From NCBI RefSeq assembly GCF_047663525.1, contig NC_092597.1, positions 24,948,501 through 25,012,500 on the forward strand: a stretch of DNA of 64,000 nucleotides, written 5' to 3'. Each line of letters begins with the position of its first letter. Within the stretch, counting starts at the first letter, position 1. Shown one piece after another: positions 34,901-49,900 of the stretch. A model generated the notes under the pieces. That model did not search any database. It worked only from the letters and a program-made list of their open reading frames with translations, and was not told the origin of the DNA. The DNA is from Anas platyrhynchos (lineage: Eukaryota; Chordata; Aves; Anseriformes; Anatidae). The position numbers were made by a program, and so were the translations under genes.

Positions 34901-37900
34901 AAATGTAATACGTATTTTGGTTTTAGAAGGAATATAATCAGCAGCACTATGGCCTGGAGGGATATGCTTGGCTTTTTCAGGAATGTCTTGGAGGGTAGGT
35001 CAAGGCTGTAGGCAAGTTCTTTGGGTCATGACTTACTAACCTCTGAGAGTTTTCCTTATAACAGTGCAGAGGCTGTATAAAGGCACCTGTGGGACATGGA
35101 CACATTCTATGGTAGACAAGCTGTAAGGAAAGCAGTTTCACTTTTTCCAGATATTTCAGAAATAATTTATTGCTGTAGGTTAAGGTGCATTGCAACAGGT
35201 CCGATGGCTTTTCCAGGCTCGGATTCCTGTGGGTGGCGTAATGCCTTCTATGCTGGGAGAAGTCAGGTGTAGCTGTCACTTGAAATCTACATGGAATTAG
35301 GCAGGATATGAATGCGTTTTTGTGTTCTCTGCTGTTTAGACCTGCAGCTGTACCACAGTGAGACTTTGGAACTGATGCTGCAACGCTGGAGTAAGCTGGA
35401 GAGAGATTTTCGCATGAAGAGTGGCCGTTACGATATTAGCAAGATCCCCGATATCTACGACTGCATCAAGTATGATGTACAGCACAACTGTGCACTGAAA
35501 CTGGAAGGCACAGCTGAGCTCTTCAGACTCTCTAAAGCCCTGGCAGATGTGATCATACCCCAGGTATAGCCTGTCCTGCCTGTGTGAAGATATCTGTGGT
35601 GCCACTTTATGACCTATTCTCTGTTTTTTCTTGTGTCTCTTGCACATTAACTTTTAAAGCAGCGTAACACAGATATTTCTCAGGTATCTCTTCTACTGTT
35701 TGTATAATGCCAAAACCATATATGACATACGATATGGCAATGCTTTCTTCATGGATGAGGATTCTAACAGCATTAGAGCAATCAACAGCTGATGCAGCAG
35801 ATTTCTCATGCTCATCATAGTGCATTGTAGCACAGCTTCAAGTTGAGTGTGTGCTCTGTACAACATCGCATCTTCCACATTCAAGATTGTACCTGGGGAT
35901 AGGGTTTTCTGCATTAAAGTGAAGGCTTTTTATGGTGGATCTAATGTCCTTGTTAAACTAGGACTTGTTGAGTTTGCAAAGTTGGATTGCTTCTCACAAA
36001 TTTTTTGCATGTAGAAACAGGAGGGGAAAGGAGGGCCATTTGCAATAGCTCTCTTTATTCACCATTGTTCTGTCCCACTTGAGGCACAAATCTTTCATTT
36101 ATGTGGAATGAGCTTCTAACAGCAGGGTCCAGTTGCCTTGGGCCCATGTAAGGCAGAAGTGGGATTCTAAGCTTTCCCAGACTATTCCTGATGAGAGATC
36201 CTTTGGCCATTTACAGCTTGGCTCTTCAAGTTTTATTGCTGCAAATAGCAGTTGTTGCATTGCTACTCGTGACAGATCTGGGTATGTGTGTTCATACATC
36301 AAATTGTATTTGTACTAAGAGAAAGCTCCCTGTCAGGTACTTGTCTCTCTCAGTTGTTGAAAGTCTACTGATGGTTGTGTCCAGGCAGTCTGGGATTCTT
36401 GGAGGAGCCTCTGTTACCCTCCTCAATATGGGGAAAAAATGAGAAAGTTGCTGAGTGGTGTTTCCCATTCTGGCCTTGCTTAACTGCAATTCTGTTTGTG
36501 GACAGGACTGTGGAAGTTCAGCCTCCTTTCATCTGAAGATGTGGCAAAGAACAAAGGCTCAAAGATATCTATTGTGTTTTTTTGTTTGTTTGTTTTATTT
36601 TGTTTTGTTTTTCATTTTGTTTTCCTGCAGGAATATGGAATTAATAAGGAAGAGAAACTGGAGATTGCTATTGGCTTTTGTCTTCCTCTCATTAAAAAGA
36701 TCCAGTTGGACCTACAGAGAACCCATGAAGATGAGTCTGTCAACAAACTACATCCTTTGTAAGGACTGTTGCATGCTGTTATTGGTGGGTTGGGCCAGCT
36801 TTGGAGCAGTGTGTGGGAGCCATGCAGAAGAGTATACTGGTGTGTGAGGAGGCACTGGACATATGCTGCTCTCTCTTGGTGTGTCCTTTGGTTTGTCTGA
36901 TGCTCCTTGAAGTGGAAGGGAAATGGAAAGGCACATTGAGACTGCTGAGAGTGAGCCAAGGTGCCGAAGAAGCTTAAACCAATTGTAGCTGGATGGTGGT
37001 ACCTTCATTCCTGTCGCTGCAAGGGGCAAGTGCTAGTGTGACGTAGGCACTTCTGCCTGTGTGTCTGCCACAAAACTTGCTGCTTCTGTCCCTAATGCGC
37101 ACTCTGCTTGTTCTATTTGTGCGTCTCTTTGACAGTTCCCAGTGTATGATTTCCTTGTTAAGTAAACAGAAATGGTGCTGTATGTTGGATGTTAATACAC
37201 TGGCAGACTGTGAGTAACATGGGGCTAAACATTTTTTTTAGGTACTCAAGAGGAGTTTTGTCACCGGGTCGCCATGTTCGGACACGGTTATACTTCACCA
37301 GTGAGAGCCATGTGCACTCTCTGCTCAGCATCTTCCGCTATGGGGGGCTCCTGGATGTAAGTGTTCCAGCAATGCTCACAGAGTAAGCCTCCCTGCTTTT
37401 TCTTGGTAGCCCTTTCCAAGGTAGACAGTGTTTGTAGGTTGCCCCTTTAGCCAGCGTTCCCAGTAATGATGTGCATCAGTGGCCTCTGGCCTGCTCCATT
37501 TCTGCTGTGTTTGCATGTTGCAGCTTCCTGCCGTTCTGGCATGGAGGAGGATTGGTCTTCCTCTTTCCTGCCACTGCCTGCCTTGCTTGTGCAGAGGCAT
37601 GTTTTCTCCAAAAGTTCTCCTGTTGATTTTAGATGAGTCTAGACCACTTGCCTGTGTAGGAAGACAGCAATATGAGGCAGTGGTGATGCAGGAATTTCTT
37701 CCTGCCTCCTTCAGCTCTTTATTTAAAAAGTTATGCAGTCACTGTTATTTCTTGTTTTTTGGTCAATTTTAAGTCAAGAAAATCAGTTTGCTTACAGAAG
37801 AATTGACTTGGGGTTGCAAATGCATAGGGGGTGCTCTCTACCAGAGGGACAGACGACACAGTTTTAGGGGACAAATTTATCCAATCCAGCCTCTTCCTGT

Positions 37901-40900
37901 GCTCTCATAATCTGCTTCCTCAAGGAATCATCATGCAGGGCCTGAGAAAAGCTCTGCTTTATACTATGATTTATCTACCTGCTTTTAAGCATGGTGTTCT
38001 CAAAAGCCTTGAGAGTTTGGGGTTGTTTAGCAGGTGTGATTTCTGATGTCTTTGGAAGCTACATATATCTGCAGGCAGCCATCATGCAAGTACCTCTGTA
38101 TTACTTGCTCACTCCATAAGATGCTGCTTTATTCCCCACGCAAGTGTCAGAGGATGCCATGTTGCCAGCATAAGAATGTTAAGCTGCATCTCAGTTTATA
38201 TGTACCGATGGGGTTCATTTCATGACCATCAAGGTGGTAGGACACTCCACAGCAGCATGAGTGGCACTTTAGGTATGGCCAATCCCCAGCAGTGCTGGGA
38301 AACAATTATGGGTGGGCTGCCCTGCCTTGTGGAGCCCAAGGGTCCAGCGTAACTCTGTCATTCAGCGTTGTGTACAAGCAGCTTCACTCAGTCCTTTATT
38401 TACCAGTTCATTCCTTGTGCTTTTTTTGTGGTTTCTCTAAGATACTCATTCTGTAGAACACTGAGAATGACTGTGTTTGGGTACTGCTGTGGGTTATGCT
38501 TTTCTTCAGTCAGCATGGCATAGGGGGCTTGCATCTGGATGTGCTCAGAACTGCACGTGAATTGTATGGGTAGCTGTAGTATCCCTCTATGCAATTGCTC
38601 CTTACTGTAAGCATCCTGCCCTCATTGCAAGGTCATCTCTCTTCATGCAGTTAAGCAAGATGTTTTTGTCCTGACAATGCTGTTACCTCGTGGAGAGGCT
38701 AAGTCTCTCAGACCCATTTCACTGAATGCTGCAAGGTGTCTGCTGTTGCTTATTCCATGCGACTGTTTATGTGTATATATCAGGAGAACAAAGACCAGCA
38801 GTGGAAGAGAGCCATGGACTATTTGAGTGCTATCTCAGAGCTGAACTACATGACCCAGATTGTTATCATGCTCTACGAGGACAACAACAAGGTGAGGGAT
38901 ATAGCTGTAGGACAAAATCCTTCCTGCCGTGATGCAAGGCACAGTCCCCTGAGAGATGTGTTCAGCTGGGAAGTTTGTGACCTGAGCTCTCTCACCTTGT
39001 GAATAATGATGGATGGATCATTTACACAACCACTAGTTCTTATTTTTAGGTGAGAGAAAGTGACCCAGTTAATATTTGTTACATATAAGCAGGATGCCAT
39101 CCTGATCAGTAACACCAAACTTACGTATTTGATACCAGCTATTGTAAAGCATGTCCTAAAGAAAAATCATTTGGTGTTTCTTACTATTAATTACAAATGA
39201 ACAATAAGAAAAACAAAATAAAACCAAATTATATTTGACGGTTTATTCAGAATATTTATAGAAAATGTCCATAAATCCCACATTCAAAAACTTTTATTTA
39301 TTAAAAATAGACTGGTATAGTTAGGGAAGTATATACTGATATCTTCAGGAAGTAAAGATAATCACTTAAAAAACAGATGGAATATGGAAGGTGACAGTGA
39401 TGACCATAAATAGTTTTGACACTGAATTGTACATACTGAATCCCAGGTTTGGTGACCTGTACTGCAGGAGGTCATAGTGGGTGAGGGGAGCAGCCCCTTT
39501 TTTCTGTAAGCTTTAGAATTAGAATTTTGTATTCAGAGAGTTGATGTGGGATTTTAATGGTAGAATAGAGATCTTGAGTTGTGGTATAAGTCTGTTAGTG
39601 AGTTGAGATGATGAAACTTTGGGTTTCCATTAGTGCCAGATCCTGTAAAAGCTCTGGCTACCTTTTAAATATATATACATATATATAAATATATATGTAT
39701 ATATAAAATAAATATATATATAAGTTTTTAATAAGTTTTATATATATATATGTTTTAAATTAATATGAGAGACAGTTACTTAAATCTTGGAGTAACTTGA
39801 CTAAAGTTATAGGAGGGAACCCATCTCTCCCTGTGCCAGTAAGTTCTGATTTTGCAACAGCAGTGGATCAGAAAGGGGCTATGCTTTAGGTTTGTATATA
39901 TACATATAGCCTGATGCTGTTTTGGTCTTCTGGTGGCTGTTATCACAAAATAACAACAGTTTGAATGCCTCAGCTTTGTGCTAATAAGGGCTGTCCTTTT
40001 GGATGAGACAAACCTAGAGCCAGTATGTTTGTGGTTCCTTGTTGCTTCTGCCTTTCTTCCGAAAGGATGTGCTTGGGATGCGTGCTGCACCAGCATGGTG
40101 GGCTGACCTAAGTCCAGATCATGGCCTGTGCTGACAGTGGATTAATTTTTATTCGTTTATTTATTCCCTATCACTCCTGTTCACAGGACCCATCTTCAGA
40201 AGAGCGTTTCCATGTGGAGCTGCATTTCAGCCCTGGTGTGAAAGGCTGTGAGGAAGACAGAAATGTCCCCACGGGATTTGGCTTTCGGCCTGCATCAGCA
40301 GAGGTGAGCACATTGTTCTAGACAAGAGTGACACTGTGCCCTGTGTGCTGGGGACACGGTGAGCATGGATCTGTCAGACCCCATACTGCTCTGCCGGGCC
40401 CTGTCTGGTCTCCAGCAGCATGTTCTCCTCTGGCCTTTAGTCTTGTGCCTGAGGATTCTAAGTGGGTTATGTTCTCTGCCTAACTTCGTGGGCTTTTCAG
40501 GACAGTCTTTGTGTGAGGAGAAAGCAGAATGCTGATAACTCACTGAATTTAGCAGAGCTGGAGATATGAGCCTAGAGTAAATGCCCTGGGCAGTGCCTGG
40601 TAAGGACACGTGCCTGGAGCTGTCAGTGTTTCGTACTGCAGAATGAGGACAAGAAAACAGACCAAGGCAGCCTGGAGGACCTCTCCAAAGAGAAGGGCAT
40701 TGATGAGCCAGATCGTGCACAGCAAAGGTCTCCGCAGCCCTCTGAGCCAGTCAGCATTCAGCGAAGATCACCACTGATCAGGAACCGGAAGACAGGGTCC
40801 ATGGAGGTAATAGTGCAACGGGCAGTCTGGGTTGTTCTAGTGAAGGTCTTTTGCCTAGTTTTAGTTTCCTGAGATTCCTCTTAACATGCCAGAGTATGAG

Positions 40901-43900
40901 TTGATTCTGTGGATTGATTTGGGGATGGGATTGAACAGGGATTTTTCAGAAAGCTGACCTACCAAACTCCTCACTGAGCAAAGAGGGAATTGATGAGGAA
41001 GAGCAAGTAAGGAAATGCTTGAAAAACACAAGTATATTTAGATTACGTGCTCTGTAGAGGCATTCATGTTCCAGCTGCCAGATTGCTCACCTCTTCACCT
41101 TGCCACATTGTTATCTTTGTGTTCACTTAGATTCCAGCCTTTGCATCCTACAATTTAGCTCCCCATTTCTTGTTCCTGTTTCCTGTCTATGGTCTCGTGC
41201 AAATCAGAGGTCCCTGCTAACTGGCGGGTTTATTATTTATTCTGTTACATTATTTATTCTGTTTATTCTCTGATCTGTTAAAGCAACAGATATTGATTTT
41301 ACTGATCTTACTACTCTCTTTCATGGCTATTTGTATGCCATAAGGCTAGCTTCACAGTCAGCAGGTAGCTGACACCTTCAGGGTGCTTCATGGGCATTTT
41401 TAATATCTGTTTTCTGAGCCAGTGAAAGCAGAGTTAGGGCTTGAGATGTTTGTTAGCTGTCTTTTATTTCTGTGTCACTTGTGGTGTAATCTTTGTCAGC
41501 AGTACGCAGGGGCTCTTTGTAGTGGGCGCATGCTAAGTTTAAGGGGACATACTTTTCTGCTGCTTAAGAAGGAACTGTATGTCCCAGTGTTTCTAACAAG
41601 AGTTTGGGGATACAAGGAGCTTAGTACAGGAATCCCTTCGTACTTCTGAAATCTCTACTGTTCCATAACCCGACACAAACATGAAATTAAAATTGAGCAC
41701 ACACTGTCACAAGCTTAGTATACAAGTACCAGTGTGTACTTGCTTCCTGAAAAGTACCAGCTTCTTGAAAATTGTGATTTTAAGGAAGAGACACTTTACT
41801 TTTTATGGGTGTATAAAGGCTTTTGACATCAGTGGGTAATTTAGGGCATGACACTAACTATACTGTCTCTTTTTGCAGGTGCTTTCTGAATCTTCTTCCA
41901 AATCAGGAGGTTATCGCCTCTTCAGCACTTACTCAAGGCAGTCTTCTGAGATGAAGCAAAGTGGCTTAGGTACTGTACTTGACCTATACTCAGCCTGCTC
42001 ACCTGTACCTCTGTATTTTTGCGTGCATCTGTCTGTCCTTTCCCATATACATCTGGCTTAAGTTCCTTGTATGTCTGTGTATATGTGTTATCTCTTCTTG
42101 TAGTGTTACTGCCTTGACTGCTATAAAGGCTATCTTATTGTAATGCCTTTTGTGTATGATCTTTTCCTTCAGTTTCTAGCAACAGAAGATGCACCTGTCA
42201 TCTTTTATAGCACGAAACAACAGAGCAAGCTGTGTACTTAGAGACTGGACTTCTGCTTCTGTGTTGCTATCATTTGTTACACCATTTTTAACCTTAGTAG
42301 GAAGAGGTGATTTCACATGAGAACTAGTATGCGTTCTGTTCTGAAGAACGGTAATTTGTGAACAAAGCTGCTCTTCATGTAAGATTATTTTATTTCTACC
42401 TTTGTTTCATAAAGAACTCTTGTATGGAACAGCTCTGTCATCTGCTGCAATGTTTTGACAGCTTCAGTTGAGCTAGGATCCACTGGTTAGCTGTTCTTTG
42501 CATGGTAGCCAGTGGCAGTAAGTATTTTGGGGCCGTTGGTGTTCTCCATGTGTTCTTGAGGATACCATTCCCTGTCAACCTAAGCTAAGCTATGTGTTAA
42601 TAGTGGAATTTTTTCCTGAAATATTTTTGCTAAAGCAAGATTTGTTTGGAAGGTGAATAGCAGTCTCTGGTGTCATGAGGTTTAAAGTAGCTGAGAAACC
42701 CAGATCCTGAAGATTACTAATAAGCACCAGGAGGTGGAAGTGCCCAAGTTATGCTCACTTTCTTTTTCTTTAAAGTCGTTTTTTACATTTTGGCTTTGAG
42801 GCATGGCCACAGATTTCCTTGCAGAAGTTCTGATTTACCGGTTCTTTTCTCTGTTATGTGGGCATCCTGCAGCCAAGGGTTTTCTGAAAGGCCTGATCTT
42901 TTTTTTTTTTTTTGTCATTTTTGAATGATATGCTTCTTTGGAAACTAATTCTTGCCAAGTTAATTGAATATTCTTTGGAATAATAAGGAAATATCCATGG
43001 AGTCTGCAACCTATAGCTCCAGCCAGCTGGAAAAGTGTAAGAAGTAATGCTGATGCATATTATTTTCTTAAAGGCATAATAACTTTGGCCATAGTGGTTT
43101 TTGAGTGTGGTATATCTACTGCCTTTCGCAGACCACCTGCAGGATTAAGGAAGCTACAATAAACTGCCTTGATGAGGCTTGAGGAAACCTGTGGTTAGTC
43201 TGTGAATCCATGTGAATTAATATGAGAATTTCTAAGATAGCACACACTCAATGAAGCACATCTGTTTGAAAAATGAATACATCAAATGCAACATGCAAAC
43301 TGTCTTCAGTGTTTGGATTTCTGAGTGCCAGGAGGCATGTGTTCTGGAAAGATTTTACCTCATAGATATTATACCGTTTTCGAGGATTCTGAGGAATGTA
43401 TATTTTGGGGATAGAGAAGACTACTGCTATACTGCTATACTAGTCCTCTTGCAGAGGACTAGTTTTCCTTGACAGCAAAATTTAAAATGTAATCCCATCA
43501 GGTTTAATACCAGGTTCTTGCCTGACTTGCCTTGCAGGAAAGCCTTTGCTGATCACTTCCAACTGTGAAGCTCTGCAGAGGCAAAACTTTGGGTAGGAAT
43601 TGACCAGATCTGTGACAGTAGATACAGCTGGATACTCAGTTCAGTCTGTAGAGACTTGCAGCTGCATGCAAAGAAGGGTTGAGCAGAAGAGACTTGTGGT
43701 GCAACACCAGCTTGCACAATCTCTGATTATTAGGATGTCTGTTTCTGTGAATTTCTCTCAGCCTGAGAACTGTTGAAAAGAATGGTGCCTCTTTACCTTT
43801 AAAAGTCAAGCTCTTCAAGGAATATTCCTGCTTATTTTGTAGAAATCTAATTGCTTCCCCCTTTATGATCTGAAATGCTCTGTCTTGGAGAAAGAATATA

Positions 43901-46900
43901 GAACTCATGTGAGCTTGAACTTTGGCTTTAATACTTGTCTCAGCAGCTGTGCTATGAGGTGGTTCATTCAGATGCTACCACTGTTTCTGAGCTTTTTTGA
44001 AGCTGAGCTTACTCTCTTGCTGCCTGACCTTGTCAGTGTCTGGCTATTTATCTCTGAGGGAACATTTCCATCTCTTCAGGTATAACCTTGTATGTTGAGG
44101 CATACAGGAAAGGGGAGCAGGGCAGAGCTCCTAGAATAGCCCTGTTTCCATACCTGCTAGAATTCTGTCTTTAGAGTATTTAAAAATATGCCTTAAAATG
44201 GCTGTTTGGAAAAGGGGAGAGCAGCAGCTTGCTTCGTCCTTGCAGTGTGATGCTTTGGAGTATGCCTCATTTTTCTGGGCAAGAGCAAGTGCATCATTAT
44301 GGATTGTCTGCAGTATTTTGCATGTTTCTGGCTTGAGAAGCCTAGGGATCTTTCAATGCCTTTCTTCGCTTGCAAGGACACTGAAATGGGATAAAATCTC
44401 TCCTTGCTGTTTGAGTAAGAGGTGGTGTATTGCTGGTGGGGATGACAGCCTTGTTCTGAGACTTCCTTTCCCATAGGGAAACAGGAGATGTCCATTTTTA
44501 AACATCTGAAACATTGAATAGACATCTGAAAATTAAATATACAAAAATAATCCAGTACACGCTGCTGTTTCTGGCAAGTGTTGCTACATCTTAAAACCAA
44601 TTTGCTAGTATACCATTATGTTTTGAGGATGTGTGTTTGTTTGTTTACTTTGGTTACAGTGAACTCCTAGAGTTTATTCATAGATGATTGCTGTCATCCA
44701 CAGTCATCCTTGTAAATTCTATTCAGGTTTAAGGGTGCGTATGGAGTGCGTTTTGTACTGTAGCAGAACAGAACCACTGGGGTATCCCTAGCTTAATGAT
44801 TATTGACGCAAGATTGCAGAAGATAGTAAGTGATAAAAATATTCTGTTACATTTTTATTTGCTGGTAAACGAGTCTCGTTTTTGATGTTGTTTGTTTTAA
44901 ACCGTAGAAGGATGACTGTGAACATCATGCTGGCTGCCACTTGACAAAATTTTGTTTGCTTTCTGACAGATTCCAGTTCATGCTGAGTCACCACTGAACT
45001 TCACTTTAAGGCATTAGGAGAAAATTTTCTAAGGCTTGCGTATCAGTCACCCTGCAGGCAAGAGTTCTTTGCCTATTTGTCGAAGGACATGTACGTGCTA
45101 GTCTGTCATGCTGGAAAAGCTATCAGCAGTGATATGGTGGAGTAGCTAAGGTTCAGTGCATATGAGAACTCTTTATCATCCTCCACTGTTCCAAGAAGCA
45201 GGTGCTGTCAGCTGAGGCTGAGCTTACATACGAATAACTCAAAGCTCAGGATCTGTGTTTTTTTTTTTTCTCCAGAGGCTCCAGCTAAAAAGCAGTCTTG
45301 TAGAAAAAGGGCTGGCATCATCATTGGCAACAAATGGACGCTAGGCAGCAGTGCACCCTTCCACCAGAGGAAGACAATGGCTTGCTTTCTCTGCTGGGTT
45401 AACAGGGCTGTAGCAGGCAGGCTGAGGGAGCTGTTTTTTCTTCTCTGTTCAGCATCTGTGAGACTGTCTGAAGTACTGCTGTTCTGTCCTGTGCTCCCTA
45501 GTGCAAGAAGGGCATGGACATAGGCTTATGTAAGTCCAGTTTGGGGCAGTGGAGGTGGGTGGGAGCTGGAGCGCGCAGTTGATGAGAAACCGAGAGAGCT
45601 GGGCTTGTGCAGTCTTTGTGTCAGAAGCTGAATGGAGGATGGAGACCTTAATGTGATTCAGCCACCTAAATGGGAGGTTACAGAGAATACAGAGACAGAC
45701 TCTTCTCAAAGGCACATGGTGATAGAATGAGAACCAACAGGCAGAAACTGCAGCATGGGAAATTCCAATTAGTGACGAGGAGCACAGTTTTCACAAATGC
45801 ACCAAATACTGGAACAGGGACCTTGACAGGTGGGGAAATCTCCTTCCTTGGAGGTATGCAAAACTTGACTGGACAAACCCTAGCAAGCTCATCCAAGTTG
45901 GTCTTGCTAGGGGTATTGGGAAAGAAGCTTCCAAAGGTTCCTTCCAACTTAAATTGTGCTGTATTTTAGAGCCAAGAGCTGCTTGCAATATAGGCAGAAT
46001 CTTTTTAACAGTAGTAACAGTTGCATTGTTCCACATAATGCTAGAAGGCAGTATGTCAGGGTGTTCATCCTGGCAGATAAGATGGAGCAAGATCAACCTG
46101 CTTGTTTCTGGAAGCAATGTATGTGGGAGTAATGTTGTTTTTTAGTAGTTGGTATTCTCAGTACAGACTGTAGTCTCAAGACAGTTTAACAGAGAATTCA
46201 TAGACAATCAGTGGTTTCTCTGGCCCATAAGAAGTTTGTTGTTGTTTTTTTCCTCATGGACAGTTGCTTTTCTTGGTCAAAAGAGTCCTGTTTCTAATGC
46301 CCAGAAGTTCCTTAAATATCACATAAAGTCAAGTTGCTGTAAAAAATGCTGTACTTCACAGAAGGAAACACCAGCACTTTCCAAAGCCACTGGTCTTAGG
46401 TTGCCCTTCTGTGCTTGAGACAATTTTGAACACCTTAATCGTTGCCACAGGTTATGCAAATCTCCACACTGTGGGGGCATCTGGTGCTTTGTGGATGTAG
46501 ATCATGGAACATTTGGACCCACTCGGGAGTCAAAGCATGACCATGTGGATGCGAAATATCATCTGGGCAGCAGGTTGAGAAAGAAAATTCTCTGGTCGTA
46601 TTGCTTTCCTTACTGCTTGACAGAGCAATTAATCTCCATTTACAGCAACAGATTAAACACATTGAAACTTATTAGATGTAGACAACCCTTTCTCCTTCTC
46701 AGTGCCCTGCAGAAGAAGGAAACAAAGAGAAACATGTGACATGAACATCAGTGATTTGCATCCTGGCTTTTCTGATATGAGTACTTAGCTTTGCTGACTG
46801 GCAGATGTCAAGATGTTTTTCCTAGACCAGGACGGAAGAGCCAGAGGGAAATAAACCACTGGAAGAAGTTAGGAACTTTCTTGGAGCTGAGTATTGGGCC

Positions 46901-49900
46901 TACCTGATGTGCATTTGTCACTGCTGAATTGAGAATGGGGTTTACTGCCTCCCCACGCTCCCCTAGCATCAATTTCTTCCTGAGATGCCTGTGAAGTAGG
47001 CAGTTTATTCCTCATTCTTTGACTAACCCTGCTTTTCTGTAGTTGCATGTGGTGGAGATGTAATACTAACACCTTCCATGCCTTTCCAGGGTCACAATGC
47101 ACCGGCCTGTTTAGCACCACTGTGCTGGGAGGCTCCTCCAGTGCCCCCAACCTCCAGGACTACGCACGCAGCCATGGCAAAAAGTTTGCCAGCAGCCTGA
47201 CATACAAAGACGGTATGTGTGTTCTCTGTGCAGCAGGTTAATTTGTGGACTTTGGTGTCTCAGGATACTACTAAGGCAGAGACTTAGGCCATTAAGAAGA
47301 GCGACACGGTTGAATGTGTGTATTCGCCGCATCTGCAGTAATGCATTTTGTCATATCCCAAGAAATTATGAGCCCTGCTAGGACAAGACAGGAGCTGACA
47401 TTGTGTGAGGAGCTTTATGCTGATGTATGGTAGTGCTGGTGTATGGTCATGCTGGTGTCTGATTCTGCTCTCATATTTTAATACTACTTGCTGTCGTGGA
47501 AGAGGGATTATTGGTCTGGATAGGAAATAGGTTTGTCCTGGTACTGAAATCCAGCACGTCAAATCATTTTGCTTGTCTTGGTGATCTTCCTGATGCTAAG
47601 CCAATGTTTTTTTGAGATAGTAATGCTCAACGTACAGAAGATGGGGCCATCCCAAAGGCAGTGTGATGTGCTGGGTGGAATAAGATGAGTGCTGGAGACC
47701 CCATCTGTGCACTAGGCACACAGAAGAGTCTGAGAGAGCTGTCAGAAAGCAAGTGTAATAGTTGTGATATGCTTGTGATATACTGCAAAAGGACTGTAAG
47801 GTTTAGTTATTGTGACTAGTTTGTACTGCGGTATAGTTCAGGAAGACAGCCTGGTAAAATGTATTTGGGCCATTAGTATAAATGTTGTACAGTGTGCATG
47901 GATGAAGGGGTGTTGCCAGCTGAGGACTGATCTGCAGTTAGTGCATTATGTATTGAGAAGCAGAAAGTCTATTGCTACTTTCAAGGAAACTGGAGCACAG
48001 GAAAAGGCCGAGGTGTCCTGGAGGAGTTGTAGGAATGTCATGCATCAGTGGAAGTGTTCTTTATGATCCCAGTAAGAAGGTCGTACAGATTCTGTAAAAT
48101 ATTGAGAACAGATTAGGTGATGAATTGATTGAGAGCAGCACTGCAGAGAAGGACCTGGGGAAAGCTGATGGATTCAAAACTGAATGTGAGCCTACAATGT
48201 GCACGTGCTGTCCAGGAAGCAGGTCCAGAGGCGGGCCATGAAAGTCATCAGAGGTCTGGACACCTCTCCTGTGAAGACAGGCTGAGAGAGTTGCAGTGGT
48301 TCAGCCTGGAGAAGAGAAGGCTCTGGAGGGACATTACTGTGGCCTTTCATTATATAAAAAGAAAGAAATTTTCTCTTTATAAGAAAGAGAGACTTTTTTT
48401 TTTTTTTAATAAGGAAGAAATTTTTTGCAACAAATGTGGTGAGACACTGGAACAGGTTGCTGAGAGAAGCTGTGGATGCCCCATCACTGGAGGTGTTCAA
48501 AGTCAGGTTGGACAGGGCTTTGAGCAACCTGATACAGTGAAAGATGTCCATTGCAGGGCGCTTGGACTAGATCTTTAAGGGTCCTTTCCAACCAAGACTG
48601 TTGGTCAAAAGTAACACAGGAAGGGAGAGAGGACAAATGATCTTATATGTCCCTTCAGGTACTGCAAACACTGAGTTTTGCAGCATTGGACAAGCCTCTC
48701 CATGGATGGGGTCTGCACAGTGTGCTGTGCATTGGTTGGAAATCCATCCAGTACTTCACAACTCGGGTTTCCCAGCATTTGGATGGATTATTATTTGTTA
48801 CTGTGTCTGAGTGCCTTTCTTACTGGGATCACAATGAACACAACACCAGTATGTGACAAGCTGGGGAGATAACTAAGGTTATAATTTGTGGCATTGGGGA
48901 AAACAGGAGATTGATTCGTTTGGATTTTTGTTTTAAGGCAAGGAAAATGTTCTAGCCAATCAGGGTGTTAAGATGTTCTCCAATGCACAGACCTGTTGGA
49001 ACCCCCTGAATACTGTTGTATTGAGACCATTAGGTACACCAGCTTTCTGTGCTGTTTTGCAGAGTGTAAGAGAAAATGGTGTTGCTTTTCACCTCCTTAG
49101 AGAGCTCCCTAGCAAACAACAGGCTGTGTGATAGAGGCAAGGAGGATGAACTGGAAGGATTTTTTAAACCCTGCTGCACAAGCCTGAGTGCTGGCGACCT
49201 GTGGATCCCAGAGTAAGCTCATGTGTTTGGCACAAGATGGATATGGATACCAAGAAAGCCACTTGAAAAGGCCAACTAGGGCTCTGGCTGATTTTCTTCC
49301 ACAACTGTGCAAGCATTGTGGGCTGAAGGCAGTACTAATGCTCAGGGAAAACTGTTAGACTGCTTGCTCTGTGCTCAACTGGGAACAGGACAGATTCTGC
49401 TCAGTCCTGGTGCAGCGCTGCCTTCCTCCATAGGCTGTGTGGTGGGACTGTGCCTGCAGCTGGCTTCTGGCAGTCAAGGTCCACAGCAGACACCTACTGC
49501 TTTAGCCTAAATTCTGCAACAAGGTTTCTGTGTGCTTAGATGCAGCTGTGCATTCAAGTATTTAAAAGTCAGACTTACTTAACTAATATGTGACTAACAT
49601 AATGCAGAATTACTCATCTTGTTGGTACATTTCATTTTTCACATTTCGTAGTGTGCTATGGCACCCTGTGCCACCAGTGCCCTGCTGCAAAAATAAGAAG
49701 AAATTGGGAGGGTTGGAAAAACAAATAGGAGTCAGAAGGACATTTATCTTCTGGGGAAGGTAGTTTGGAATGTGAAATAAGCCCTTAGTCTGTTTGTTCT
49801 GCTCAAACAAGTACCAATGAAATGATGAACATTGGCATTTAAAACAAACATGACTAGAACTGACTGCAGTAAGTGACATAGCAGCTACAGCAGTCTCTTG

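Larger units (their letters stand above)
19921..41878 (+). other. PPIP5K1: PPIP5K1 introns over the catalytic half
   Basis: Twenty-three introns from about 90 bp (22303-22390) to 2.3 kb (32279-34565). Apart from the CR1 pieces, T runs and the AT microsatellite listed separately, I see no gene, RNA or repeat. Larger empty stretches are 19921-21610, 23595-24588, 32279-34565, 35564-36630 and 37357-38783. Confidence 0.8.

Noticed and set aside
39608..39680. RTGATGA-like box suggesting an intronic C/D snoRNA
   Set aside because: No CTGA D box or terminal stem at a suitable distance.
43541..43591. Pseudo-exon with TTGCAG acceptor and GTAGGA donor in the PPIP5K1 intron
   Set aside because: Phases do not fit the flanking exons and the product is short and featureless.
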